Source: Saliniplasma sp046497075
GTDB lineage: Archaea > Thermoplasmatota > Thermoplasmata > Halarchaeoplasmatales > Halarchaeoplasmataceae
Assembly (NCBI GenBank): GCA_046497075.1
Contig: JAWOGF010000001.1
Coordinates: forward strand, 1-42,143
Direction of reading: 5' to 3'
Length of the DNA: 42,143 nt
The notes under the pieces were generated by a model, which did not search any database, was not told the origin of the DNA, and worked only from the letters and a program-made list of their open reading frames with translations. The stretch's first letter is position 1. Each line of letters starts with the position of its first letter. Of the stretch, positions 33,820-41,944 are shown piece after piece. The position numbers were made by a program, and so were the translations under genes.

Positions 33820-34446
33820 TTATCTTTCAGTTTTACTCTTCGAAGGACGGGATCTTTCCGCACCCTTTCCTTTTTTACGCAAACCTCTAGATTTTCTTCC
33901 CGCGGATGTCAGGCCCCTGAAAACTCTTCCTTTCTGTGAATCATCACATATCCAATTTATCTTTTCATCGTTTTCTATGACCGGATGGTGTGGGTCCACA
34001 AGGATGATCTCGAAGTATTTGTGTTTACCATCCTGACCGATCCAATAAGAATTTAAAACTCTCAGATTCGGATACCGCTTGGACGTTCTCTCTTCAGCTA
34101 TACGCTGAAGATTTTTTCTAGGCGTTATCTTTTTCAGACCCAGTTTCTTAGGTTTACGTCCACCTTTCGGTCTACTTTTATGTAACCCACCTCTTCTTAT
34201 TTTAGACCGTACGATAACATAACCCTGTTTCGCTTTATAACCAAGTTTCCGAGCCTTATCCAATCTAGTAGGTCTTTCAACACGGGTAAAATTATCTTCC
34301 CTTCTCCATCTCTGGATCCGTTCCCACTGGAGTTTCTTCAGATAACCCTCATCCGGATTTTTCCAAGCGTCTTCGATATATTTATAAACACTTTGTTTGT
34401 TCTCAGCTTCTTCATCTCCTTCTAACGTGAATTCTTCTTCTGCCAT
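33820..34446 (-). CDS. rpl15e: 50S ribosomal protein L15e
   Basis: A 208-residue L15e. YKYIEDAWKNP near the N-terminus, WERIQRWRREDNFTRVERPTRLDKARKLGYKAKQGYVIVR (quoted in part: RPTRLDKARKLGYKAKQG), LRVLNSYWIGQDGKHKYFEIILVDPHHP (in part: VLNSYWIGQDGKHKYFE) and the basic tail GLTSAGRKSRGLRKKGKG are all canonical. It is longer than the usual about 190-195 residues because of an acidic N-terminal extension of about 15 residues (MAEEEFTLEGDEEAE). The ATG at 34446 was chosen over a GTG three codons earlier. A GC-rich structured element lies in its leader region. Confidence 0.96.
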   Translation of the reverse strand: MAEEEFTLEGDEEAENKQSVYKYIEDAWKNPDEGYLKKLQWERIQRWRREDNFTRVERPTRLDKARKLGYKAKQGYVIVRSKIRRGGLHKSRPKGGRKPKKLGLKKITPRKNLQRIAEERTSKRYPNLRVLNSYWIGQDGKHKYFEIILVDPHHPVIENDEKINWICDDSQKGRVFRGLTSAGRKSRGLRKKGKGAERSRPSKSKTER

Positions 34447-34478
34447 ATTAACCACTTTATTCGCTGTTTATGGATTCA

Positions 34479-34541
34479 CCCTGCTAAGGGCACATCTCCG
34501 GCGGGAGTTTATCCCGCTCCTTAGAGGTTTTACGGAGATGG
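34479..34541 (-). promoter_or_regulatory. structured GC-rich element in the L15e leader region
   Basis: Within an AT-rich gap, a perfect 8-bp inverted repeat (34493-34500 with 34533-34540, CATCTCCG/CGGAGATG) is directly stacked on a 6-bp hairpin (34501-34506 with 34512-34517, GCGGGA/TCCCGC), leaving a one-sided 15-nt bulge. A separate tetraloop hairpin CCCT-GCTA-AGGG lies at 34479-34490. Its CTAAGG (34484-34489) is also complementary to CCTTAG (34519-34524) in the bulge, allowing a pseudoknot. On the minus strand it lies 33-95 nt before the L15e start, so it may be a regulatory leader. A small RNA on either strand is the alternative. Confidence 0.6.
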
Positions 34542-34697
34542 GGTATTTATCTGTTGTGCTTGACGATTTAACTGATCTGCTGGATTTTTTATCTTAGATT
34601 GTAAGTCATATTATCATGCGTCAAGGGTTAATTTTTAATACCCCCCTCATCATGAGTTGGTTAAAATCGTTTCATCAATGATCAAGAGGTGTTACAG

Positions 34698-34937
34698 ATG
34701 AAAGTATACAAAGTGAAAGGTAAATTTCGAATGGGGCGAAGAAGAACTGATTGGCAAAACTTCGCCAAAGAAGTCATCGGGGATGATGAAGAATCAGCAG
34801 TAGAGAAGATATATTCACTTCTAGGTAGCAAACACAGAGTGAAACGTACCAATGTAAAGATTAGAGAAGTAGACGAAGTAGAAAAAGAGCAAGTAGAAGA
34901 TGCGTATATAAATGATATATTGAATAGGGAGAATTAG
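34698..34937 (+). CDS. rpl18a: 50S ribosomal protein L18Ae (LX)
   Basis: A 79-residue archaeal LX protein: MKVYKVKGKFRMGRRR at the N-terminus, FAKEVIGDDEESAVEKIYSLLGSKHRVKR in the middle (quoted in part: AVEKIYSLLGSKHRVKR) and IREVDEVEKEQVED at the C-terminus are typical. The ATG at 34698, with GAGGTG 8 nt upstream, was chosen over an upstream in-frame start. It begins the LX - prefoldin alpha - FtsY cluster conserved across archaea. TTTTTAATAC at about 34632 may be its TATA box. Confidence 0.95.
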   Translation: MKVYKVKGKFRMGRRRTDWQNFAKEVIGDDEESAVEKIYSLLGSKHRVKRTNVKIREVDEVEKEQVEDAYINDILNREN

Positions 34938-34942
34938 ATAAT

Positions 34943-35374
34943 ATGGTAAATCAACAAGAGTTCAGACAGAAGGTAAATAGACTACAGCAGTTGAATTCAC
35001 AGGTTGAAGCTTTTCAAGACCAACTAGATTTTATCGACAATATGATAGAAGGTCATAATGAAGCTAAAAAGACCATGGAAAATTACAGTAAGAAAGAATC
35101 TGGTAGTCAATTACTCGTTCCTATAGGTGCCAATTCATACCTCCTATCAAAAGTAGGAGAGAACGATAAAGTACTTATCGGGCTTGGAGCAGATGTTTCT
35201 GCTGAAAAAGAGGTCGGCGAGGCAAAAGAAATAGTCGAGAAAAGGAAGAAGGAATTCAAGGATACGAAAGACGATCTTATGGAAGATTTTGAAGAGATGA
35301 AACAGCAGGCACAGCAGTTGGAACAAGAAGTAAGACAGGAATATCAAGAATTACAATCTCAGGGACAGGTATAG
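34943..35374 (+). CDS. pfdA: prefoldin subunit alpha
   Basis: A 143-residue prefoldin alpha. Two long heptad helices (about 3-50 and 95-143) flank the beta-hairpin core LLVPIGANSYLLSKV and KVLIGLGADVSAEKE. Two alpha subunits form the centre of the alpha2-beta4 chaperone that hands unfolded proteins to the thermosome. It starts five bases after the LX stop and is followed by ftsY, the standard archaeal order. Confidence 0.95.
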   Translation: MVNQQEFRQKVNRLQQLNSQVEAFQDQLDFIDNMIEGHNEAKKTMENYSKKESGSQLLVPIGANSYLLSKVGENDKVLIGLGADVSAEKEVGEAKEIVEKRKKEFKDTKDDLMEDFEEMKQQAQQLEQEVRQEYQELQSQGQV

Positions 35375-35409
35375 GCCGAGTCCCTTTTTAAGTGCGGGAG
35401 TGCGGAGAG

Positions 35410-36351
35410 ATGTTTGAGAAACTAAAGAAGAAATTATCGAATATCACAAAATCCGGTAAGAAAAGTGTAGAGGAATCTCCAGAGGAAGCCTTTGTAGACG
35501 GATGGGGGTCCAAAATAAAGGAAAAAAAACTGGATGAGATCTTATGGGAGCTGAAATTATCGCTTTTAGAAGCAGACGTTGCTCTATCTATCACTGAAGA
35601 GATACAAGAAGATGTTAAGGACAATTTACTGGGAAAAAAGATCGATAGAGGTTATGAAGTTGAAGAGGTCATAGAAGAAAGTTTAAAGAAAGCTGTACAG
35701 TCCGCTCTGGAAGTCGAAAACGTAAATTTTGACAGGAGAGTCGAAAAATCCCAGAAACCCTTCTCGATCATGTTTGTAGGTGTGAACGGAACAGGAAAAA
35801 CCACTACGATCGCCAAGATCTCTCATAGATTGATGAAGAAGGGATACTCATGCGTGCTCGCGGCGGCGGACACATTCAGGGCCGGTGCGTTAGAACAGAT
35901 CCAAAAACATGGTGATAAGTTGGGCGTGAAGGTCATAAAACACTCGAAAGGCAGTGATCCCGCAGCGGTGGCCTACGATGCCATAGAACATGCTGAAGCT
36001 AGAGGCAAAGATTTTGTATTGATCGATACAGCCGGACGGATGCAGACCAATGTTAATCTTATGGATGAGATGAAGAAGATCAAGAGAGTAGCAGAACCCG
36101 ATATGGTCATATTCGTAGGGGATGCTCTTACAGGGAGTGATGCAGTAGACCAGGCTCAGAAGTTCGATGAAGCCGTGGGTATCGATGGAGTAGTTTTAAG
36201 TAAGATCGACGCAGATGCAAAAGGCGGTGGAGCTTTATCCATAGGTCACGCCGTGAACAAACCTATTTTGTTCGTAGGAACCGGTGAGGGATATGATGAC
36301 CTAGCAGAATTCGACCCCAGATGGATGACAGAGAGATTATTCGGTGGATGA
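35410..36351 (+). CDS. ftsY: signal recognition particle receptor FtsY
   Basis: A 313-residue SRP GTPase with a short N-terminal acidic/basic region, the N domain (30-105) and the G domain. G1 is GVNGTGKTT (124-132), AADTFRAGALEQ follows, DTAGRMQTNVNLMDE is G3, and SKIDADAKGGGALS is the family G4 region with GTGEGYDDLAEFDP at the end. It docks the SRP-ribosome complex at the membrane. The ATG at 35410 was chosen over an in-frame GTG 18 nt upstream because GGAGAG stands close before it. The 3' end abuts the PIN-like gene. Confidence 0.96.
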   Translation: MFEKLKKKLSNITKSGKKSVEESPEEAFVDGWGSKIKEKKLDEILWELKLSLLEADVALSITEEIQEDVKDNLLGKKIDRGYEVEEVIEESLKKAVQSALEVENVNFDRRVEKSQKPFSIMFVGVNGTGKTTTIAKISHRLMKKGYSCVLAAADTFRAGALEQIQKHGDKLGVKVIKHSKGSDPAAVAYDAIEHAEARGKDFVLIDTAGRMQTNVNLMDEMKKIKRVAEPDMVIFVGDALTGSDAVDQAQKFDEAVGIDGVVLSKIDADAKGGGALSIGHAVNKPILFVGTGEGYDDLAEFDPRWMTERLFGG

Positions 36352-36352
36352 A

Positions 36353-37444
36353 ATGAATTGGAAAAAATTCGTAAACAAAAATAGATTGCTAGATTTTCCT
36401 GTACTCCAGGTATTATCCACCCTCCTAAAAAACAACATAGGTAACCTAGTTATCAATTCCAAGCCCTCCGAAGGCGGAAAGGGTCCTACTGATAAATTGT
36501 TGAGTATCGAAGGCAGCCCTTCCGACTACACGATAAACATCCTAGCAGATAATAGAAAAACGCTTAACAATCTTACATCTGCTATGACCAGGAGCGGATT
36601 GATCGAACCTTATGATCTGGATAAGGTAGCAAAAAAGTTAGCTAACAATAAAGATCTAATACTGGGTTTAGATACAAATCTACTTTACAATTGCATAGTA
36701 TCTGAACATATATTACAATCACTAGATGACATGAATCCTTACTCTTATTCTAAGATCCCGAAATGGATACTTTTTGCTGTACCTGGTGTGGTGATGAAAG
36801 AGATAGAGAATGCCGCTAACCATAAGAGTAAAGGCAGGTTGACTCATATAGGCCGGATCGGTTTTAGAGCACTTCAGGAGATACATACTTTACAAGAGAA
36901 CAAGGGTAATTCGGGATACACCGTTTTGGTAGTTGGGAAAACCAATCCAAGACAGTTAAGATATACTGGAGAGGAAAGCGATAGACTTCAGAACGCCGAT
37001 TCACTCATCAGAGATCAGTTCAGAACCTTCGTTCAGGAGATCGACCTAAGGAAAGGTGTTTACTTCTTAACCATGGACAAGACTAATTCATCCCTAGGAG
37101 AAGCTGAAGGTCTAAATGCGATAAGAGTTAAACATCCAAAGATGCTGAAGTCTGGATATGAATTAAGGCAGGCTAAAGGGGATACGATACTTTTAGGCAG
37201 GATAATCTACGAACTAGCAGTTGAATTCGGTATAATCGAGATCACTTGGAAAGAACACGGTCGGTATCACTATTTAGAATTAGATGCCGGTTGGCAGTGG
37301 AAGAATATGGGTCATTGGGAGAACTGGCAGCTTCTTTGCTCGGATTTCGACCATAACTTTTACCGAGAGGTCGATTCATATGAAGACGTACCGGTTCAAA
37401 GGATAAATGAAGGATGGAACGAATTCAGGGGCTCTATAGATTAA
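36353..37444 (+). CDS. PIN-domain-like protein in the ftsY operon
   Basis: A 363-residue protein. The middle looks like a PIN nuclease: LILGLDTNLLYN (Asp107), FAVPGVVMKEIENAA (Glu150), ADSLIRDQF (Asp216, Asp221) and VYFLTMDKTNSSLGEAEGL (Asp242) supply the acidic set in order. About 100 residues of N-terminal extension and 100 of C-terminal extension have no match I recognise. It starts one base after ftsY (or overlaps it if a GTG three codons earlier is used), so it belongs to that operon. It is much larger than toxin VapC and no antitoxin is adjacent; an RNA-processing role is more likely. Confidence 0.75.
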   Translation: MNWKKFVNKNRLLDFPVLQVLSTLLKNNIGNLVINSKPSEGGKGPTDKLLSIEGSPSDYTINILADNRKTLNNLTSAMTRSGLIEPYDLDKVAKKLANNKDLILGLDTNLLYNCIVSEHILQSLDDMNPYSYSKIPKWILFAVPGVVMKEIENAANHKSKGRLTHIGRIGFRALQEIHTLQENKGNSGYTVLVVGKTNPRQLRYTGEESDRLQNADSLIRDQFRTFVQEIDLRKGVYFLTMDKTNSSLGEAEGLNAIRVKHPKMLKSGYELRQAKGDTILLGRIIYELAVEFGIIEITWKEHGRYHYLELDAGWQWKNMGHWENWQLLCSDFDHNFYREVDSYEDVPVQRINEGWNEFRGSID

Positions 37445-37524
37445 AATCTGGATTTTTGATTAACGAAATATATTTATAGTATAAACAACCAATTTATATA
37501 GTAGAATACAAGGTAATGATCATT

Positions 37525-37950
37525 ATGGCCGAGGATGAAGTTAATGAGAACGGTTTGTCTACAGCTCTCACTATAGAACAACTCACAGGAGCTATTCAGA
37601 ACAGCGTAGACGGGCGCACCATGCAGAAGAGTGCGGCTAAGATGATGGCTGAACACGTTTTGAATTTCTTCGGATATAGTGAACGGATCATAGACAATAT
37701 CCTAGAACAGGAAGATAGAGACGTATTCTACATGCTGGAAGATGCAGGGTTGTTAACTACTGAAAGAGAAGAAACTACTCTTTACGACGGTAGGGAATGG
37801 AGGATACACTACTGGTTATTCAGAAGAGAGAAGATCCGCGAACTGATAGAAAGGCAAAAAGAAAGTGAATCTCAGGGAGAGAAAGAACAATCAGTATACG
37901 ACGACATCCCCGATGGGGTATGGTCTTCAAGGATGGAAACGGAGAGTTAG
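37525..37950 (+). CDS. DUF6015-like small protein
   Basis: A 141-residue protein: LTIEQLTGAIQNSVDGRTMQ, then AEHVLNFFGYSERIIDNILEQEDRDVFYMLEDAGLLTTEREETTLYDGREWRIHYWLFRR (quoted in part: RIIDNILEQEDRDVFYMLED; LYDGREWRIHYW). The segment resembles a winged-helix fold and matches what I remember of DUF6015, a family reported from Thermoplasmatota. It could be a small DNA-binding regulator. The ATG at 37525 was chosen because an upstream in-frame ATG has no better signal. Its own promoter is likely, with ATATATTTATAGT about 55 nt upstream. Confidence 0.65.
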   Translation: MAEDEVNENGLSTALTIEQLTGAIQNSVDGRTMQKSAAKMMAEHVLNFFGYSERIIDNILEQEDRDVFYMLEDAGLLTTEREETTLYDGREWRIHYWLFRREKIRELIERQKESESQGEKEQSVYDDIPDGVWSSRMETES

Positions 37951-38009
37951 TACGGGCAAAGTGGATTTTAGAATTTAAGTTATGGTAGTTTGATTTTTAG
38001 CTGATGGTC

Positions 38010-38017
38010 TTTTTTTT
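38010..38017 (+). terminator. T8 run after the DUF6015-like gene
   Basis: Eight consecutive T on the plus strand lie 60 bp after the stop, ahead of the oppositely oriented tRNA-Pro. This fits an archaeal intrinsic terminator. Confidence 0.5.
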
Positions 38018-38027
38018 AGATGTTGAA

Positions 38028-38102
38028 TGGGCCCGCCGAAATTTGAATTCGGGTTCCGGCGCCCCGAACGCCGAAGGATGGGCCAAGCTACCCCACGGGC
38101 CC
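38028..38102 (-). tRNA. tRNA-Pro(CGG)
   Basis: The minus strand folds as a cloverleaf. Acceptor GGGCCCG pairs with CGGGCCC, discriminator A. The anticodon stem CGGCG/CGCCG holds loop TTCGGGG (anticodon CGG). The T arm is CCGAA TTCAAAT TTCGG. The D arm GGG/CCC holds TAGCTTGG. No intron and no encoded CCA. It sits between convergent protein genes. Confidence 0.95.
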
Positions 38103-38140
38103 TGAAGTGTAATATGTGAGATAAGTAAAGGATAAAAAAG

Positions 38141-38554
38141 TTACTGTCCGTGATCCTTGAGATCTAAGTTTTTTTGTATCCTTTTATTCAGATCAGATAG
38201 ATTGTTAGAGTGATAAAACAGATGACTATCACAGCTGCAATCGCTGGAACCGAAGTTTCGGATCTCTTCTGTAAATTCTCTTACCTTCTCAGCTAACAGG
38301 CATTCCTCTTCTGATTTCCCCTCTTTAACTTTCACGTTTACTATATCTCCGTGAACCAGCAGATAATCTATGTGCCAATGCTTTTTCTTATCATCTTTGA
38401 GATGCCTGTTTATACGATTTTCTAATCCATTCTGTGCAGAACCTACGTACAGATAAAATCCGGGTTCGAACTTCATCTTACCAAGTGCACCGACAGGGAT
38501 AGTATGCTCTTGGTCCAAACGGATAATTAGTAGATATATGCCCGTGTCTACCAT
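38141..38554 (-). CDS. GIY-YIG family protein (DUF123)
   Basis: A 137-residue GIY-YIG fold protein. GIYLLII at residues 5-11 and YLYVGSAQNGLENRINRHL (34-52) give the two halves of the motif with Arg47 and Arg50; HWHIDYLL follows. The DUF123 group is archaeal and is sometimes fused to endonuclease III, suggesting a DNA-repair nuclease, but the activity is unproven. A C-terminal CSCDSHLF motif is present. It overlaps the end of the gamma-glutamyltransferase gene by seven bases, so the two are co-transcribed. Confidence 0.88.
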   Translation of the reverse strand: MVDTGIYLLIIRLDQEHTIPVGALGKMKFEPGFYLYVGSAQNGLENRINRHLKDDKKKHWHIDYLLVHGDIVNVKVKEGKSEEECLLAEKVREFTEEIRNFGSSDCSCDSHLFYHSNNLSDLNKRIQKNLDLKDHGQ

Positions 38555-40152
38555 CCGACTACCTGTCCATCAGCCCTAGGTTCGGTTCCACCGGCGTAAA
38601 CATCATCTTTCTTCCAAATTATCTGCCCTCGCCCGAATCCACCACTGTGTAAAGAGTAATTCAAAGCGTGACCTTTACCTGATAACTGTTCAGCGATATG
38701 TTTCGGGAAACTATGTTCTAGATGGACCTTTTTACCACTTTCCCATCTCCATCGAGGAGCATCCAGTGCTGCCTGGGGGTTAAGATCGAAATCTATGCTG
38801 TTCATTAAAATCTGCATATGTCCCTGGGGCTGCATATATCCTCCCATGACACCGAAGGGGCCGATGGGATACTCATTTTCAGTTAAAAATCCAGGGATTA
38901 TCGTATGGTACGTCCTCTTTTTGGCTTCTAGGCAATTGGCTTCATTTGGGTCTAGAGAGAACGTATGTCCCCTATTTTGAAGTGCGATCCCGGTGTTGGG
39001 AACTACCAGTCCGGACCCGAAACCCATGTAATTACTTTGTATGTATGAAACCATGTTGCCATCTTTATCAGCTGTTGTTAAGTAAACCGTACCGGAATCA
39101 CGTAGTTTTCCAGGTTCAGGTTCTATCGCTTTTTCGTCTATCATCTCTCTTCTTTCAGCTGCGTAATCCTCCGATAACAGTTCTTTGAAACTGACATCCA
39201 TATGTTCTGGATCTGTTATGTGCTTCTTACCATCGCTGAAAGCTAGTTTGAGTGCTTCCATCTGTTTGTGATACGTTTCGATAGAGTCTTTTTCATCGAA
39301 ATCGAACCCCTTCAAGATATTCAACGCCATCAGAGCGATCATCCCCTGGCCGTTGGGTGGAAGTTCCCAAACATCATAACCTCTATAATTGATACTTAAT
39401 GGTTCGACCCATTCCGGTGAGAAACTAGAGAGGTCCTTTTTCGATAGGAAACCATCGTAGTTCTTTGAGAATTCATCTATCTTATCTGCGATCTCGCCCT
39501 TGTAGAAACTTTTACTCCTAGTTTCAGCGATAGATCTCAACGTTTCTGCATGGTCCGGGGACATCCAAGTCTCTCCGATTTTTGGAGGACGTCCATCTGG
39601 AGCGAAGGTATCGAACCAGTGTTCGAATTCTTCACCCTCTAATTTCTTGTAACTTTTATAAGCATAATTCCAGTACTTCCCCACGATCGGAGAAATCGGG
39701 TAACCTTCTTCTGCATACTTGATAGCCGGTTCCAGTACTTTTTCAAAACCCAGTTTTCCATGCTTTTTAGATAGTTCGGCCCAAGCTCCTGGGATACCCG
39801 GGACAGTTACCGGTATTATACCTGTCTTAGGCATCTCGTCGTATCCACGATCTTTGACCGCGTCGATCGAGATGTTCTTAGGTGCGGGACCGCTGGAATT
39901 CAATCCATGCAGTTTGCCATCCTTCCAGAATAGTACGAAGGCATCACCACCCAAACCGTTGGAAGTAGGTTCTAAAACGGTCAAACAGGATGCCGTCGCG
40001 ATAGCTGCATCGACTGCGTTACCTCCCTCTTTTAAAGTCTCTAAACCTGCTTGAGCCGCTAGGGGCTGTGAGGTTCCCACCATACCATTTTTCGCATAAA
40101 CCATCTTTCTTTGAGAAGCGTAGGGATACTCTAAAGGATCGTATCTTATCAT
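38548..40152 (-). CDS. gamma-glutamyltransferase family protein
   Basis: A 534-residue Ntn hydrolase. The N-terminal GMVGTSQPLAAQAGLETLKEGGNAVDAAIA (quoted in part: AAQAGLETLKEGGNAVDAA), EPTSNGLGGDAF and the autoprocessing site DSGTVYLTTADKDGN, with Thr355 as nucleophile, identify the family. GSGLVVPNTGIALQNRG and FGVMGGYMQPQGHMQI follow in the small subunit. There is no signal peptide, as in the YwrD-like cytoplasmic branch; the substrate may be a gamma-glutamyl or acyl-amide compound other than glutathione. It is first in a two-gene operon with the DUF123 gene. Confidence 0.93.
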   Translation of the reverse strand: MIRYDPLEYPYASQRKMVYAKNGMVGTSQPLAAQAGLETLKEGGNAVDAAIATASCLTVLEPTSNGLGGDAFVLFWKDGKLHGLNSSGPAPKNISIDAVKDRGYDEMPKTGIIPVTVPGIPGAWAELSKKHGKLGFEKVLEPAIKYAEEGYPISPIVGKYWNYAYKSYKKLEGEEFEHWFDTFAPDGRPPKIGETWMSPDHAETLRSIAETRSKSFYKGEIADKIDEFSKNYDGFLSKKDLSSFSPEWVEPLSINYRGYDVWELPPNGQGMIALMALNILKGFDFDEKDSIETYHKQMEALKLAFSDGKKHITDPEHMDVSFKELLSEDYAAERREMIDEKAIEPEPGKLRDSGTVYLTTADKDGNMVSYIQSNYMGFGSGLVVPNTGIALQNRGHTFSLDPNEANCLEAKKRTYHTIIPGFLTENEYPIGPFGVMGGYMQPQGHMQILMNSIDFDLNPQAALDAPRWRWESGKKVHLEHSFPKHIAEQLSGKGHALNYSLHSGGFGRGQIIWKKDDVYAGGTEPRADGQVVGW

Positions 40153-40237
40153 GGTTATAAATTCGAATAGTGGTAAATTATCTTTACGATAAACTAAGGT
40201 CGAAAAACGTTACTTTTTATAACTGATAATATCGGTA

Positions 40238-41008
40238 TCATACTATCAGTAGAGTGACCGCCATCACCAGCATACCCAATACGATGCCTAAGATCGCCGA
40301 GTGTGATGAATCGTAGTCCTGTGCTAAAGGTAACAGTTCGTCGAATGAGATATATACCATTATTCCGGCGACGAAGGCCAGCATTGAGACAATAAGAGCC
40401 GGTGTCAAAAAGCTCCATAGTACCAAAAAGGCTACCAGAGCTCCGACCGGTTCTGCGAGGCCGGCTCCAAGTGAATGAAGGAATGCTTTGAGTTTATCAC
40501 CGGTGGCATAATAATAAGGGACAGCTACCGCCACTCCCTCCGGGATATTGTGGATGGCTATAGCTATCCCGATGATCGCACCTAATCGAATGTCAACAAG
40601 GGCAGTGAAAAATGTGACCATGCCTTCCGGGAAATTGTGTCCAGCTATTGCATATGCAGTGAGTTTACTCGTTGTGAGTAATTTCTTTTCTTTTTCTTTA
40701 TCTTCCTCTGTTATGGATGAGAGATCGTAAGTATCCTTTTCTGGGATAAGAAAATCAATGATGCCGAGAACAATGATGCCTAAGAAAAATGCTAGAACTG
40801 CAACACCCTCTCCAGCATCTTCGAAAGCTTCAGGCAGCAGTTCCATGAATGATACATAAATCATCACTCCGCCGGCAAAACCTAGACCTAGTGAAAGGTA
40901 TACCATCTTCGGTTTTTTGATAAAGTAAGGAGTCAAACCTCCGATGCCAGTCGATATACCTGCGAGGAAGGTCAATAGTAATGCCATTCCTACGATCCCG
41001 ATCTCCAT
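40238..41008 (-). CDS. ZIP family metal transporter
   Basis: A 256-residue ZIP transporter with eight helices. Helix 4 carries AGHNFPEGMVTFF (His124, Asn125, Glu128) and helix 5 carries AIHNIPEGVAVAVP (His153, Asn154, Glu157), the binuclear metal site. The loop between helices 3 and 4 is charged (DLSSITEEDKEKEKK) rather than His-rich. It is closest in style to the ZupT/GufA groups and should import zinc or iron. Its neighbour is an iron-handling DPSL protein, but they have separate promoters. Confidence 0.93.
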   Translation of the reverse strand: MEIGIVGMALLLTFLAGISTGIGGLTPYFIKKPKMVYLSLGLGFAGGVMIYVSFMELLPEAFEDAGEGVAVLAFFLGIIVLGIIDFLIPEKDTYDLSSITEEDKEKEKKLLTTSKLTAYAIAGHNFPEGMVTFFTALVDIRLGAIIGIAIAIHNIPEGVAVAVPYYYATGDKLKAFLHSLGAGLAEPVGALVAFLVLWSFLTPALIVSMLAFVAGIMVYISFDELLPLAQDYDSSHSAILGIVLGMLVMAVTLLIV

Positions 41009-41117
41009 GTCAACAGATAATTAATATCAAATTATAATAATTTTTCCTACTTAGAACGGGAAAACTACGTTTATAAAAAAATAAAAAGAGAGGTTTACCC
41101 TCTTTAAAAAAATGGTT

Positions 41118-41669
41118 TTACTCAAGGAATTTTGATACGAACGGCGACGTATCTCCTCTACGTAGATAGTGACCCGAAGGACCTTCTCCTAAGAACTCTG
41201 AGAACCAAGATTCGTGCTGTATTTCCTCGTGAAGTATAGCTTGTGCTAGATCATAAGTTCGATGATCCTTACCTGCAGTCATGTTGCAGATCTTGGTGTA
41301 CTGTCGAACAGCGCATCTCTCGGCTTCAACTAGAACTTCCATGATCTTCTTTACATCCGAAGTATCCTCCGGTAGATATGCTGGAGGACATCCGGATACG
41401 TCGTGGAAATCCTTCATATCTTTGGGTAACTCTCCACCCAACTCGTATATCCTGGGTACCAGTGCTTCGAAGTGATTCCGATCTTCGATCCTCGCCGTTT
41501 CAGCGATCTCTTTCAATCCTTCACCTTCCAAACCTATGAGATTCACTCTAAGGATCGTGTAGTAATAGAACGTTGTCAATTCAGCTGCCGCGTTCTTCAC
41601 CAACAGTTCCACGAGTTCATCCACATCTACGCCTGCGTCTTCTACCATTTGTCTTGTTACTTTTGCCAT
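41118..41669 (-). CDS. DPSL (thioferritin-like) ferritin-fold protein
   Basis: A 183-residue four-helix ferritin-like protein. Iron ligands are in AAAELTTFYYYTILR, ARIEDRNHFEALVPR (E-x(3)-H) and LVEAERC, and in LHEEIQHESWFSEFL. Cys94 (SGCPPAYLP) and Cys128 (KICNMTAGKDHRTYDLA) are in the positions of the DPSL thioferritin cysteine pair known from archaeal Dps-like proteins; Cys119 is extra. It stores iron using peroxide and protects against oxidative stress. GGAGGT lies 8 nt before the ATG. Its own promoter is likely in the 275-bp gap upstream. Confidence 0.9.
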   Translation of the reverse strand: MAKVTRQMVEDAGVDVDELVELLVKNAAAELTTFYYYTILRVNLIGLEGEGLKEIAETARIEDRNHFEALVPRIYELGGELPKDMKDFHDVSGCPPAYLPEDTSDVKKIMEVLVEAERCAVRQYTKICNMTAGKDHRTYDLAQAILHEEIQHESWFSEFLGEGPSGHYLRRGDTSPFVSKFLE

Positions 41670-41944
41670 TTTTTCAAACCTCCATCGTCCCTGTAATCTC
41701 CATTATGGTGTTATGTTTACTTAAATCTTTGTGTAAAACGAATGTGTCAACTTCTTTGATCTTAGGACTTTTGAATCGCCTCTTGACCTGATACTGATTT
41801 TCTGGCGAATTCGAACTGTTCTGTCAAACCGCCAGTATCCAAAACACTTTCAAACATCAATGTTCACATTTAAAAAAACATAATTGAAAACATGAAAAGA
41901 CTTGCTGTTAGGTATATCAGCATATGATTTTTTGAAAAGTACAT
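41670..41944. other. intergenic region upstream of the DPSL gene
   Basis: This holds the DPSL ribosome-binding site and an AT-rich TATA candidate (TTACTTAAAT, about 41718-41727). An imperfect inverted repeat (CTGGCG near 41801 with CGCCAG near 41829) could be an operator or a terminator stem. I see no gene. Confidence 0.4.

Noticed and set aside
36353..37444. VapC toxin of a toxin-antitoxin pair
   Set aside because: The protein is far larger than VapC and no small antitoxin gene is adjacent.
41760..41850. A tRNA-like or riboswitch structure upstream of the DPSL gene
   Set aside because: Only an imperfect 6-bp inverted repeat could be found; no cloverleaf or known aptamer core is present.
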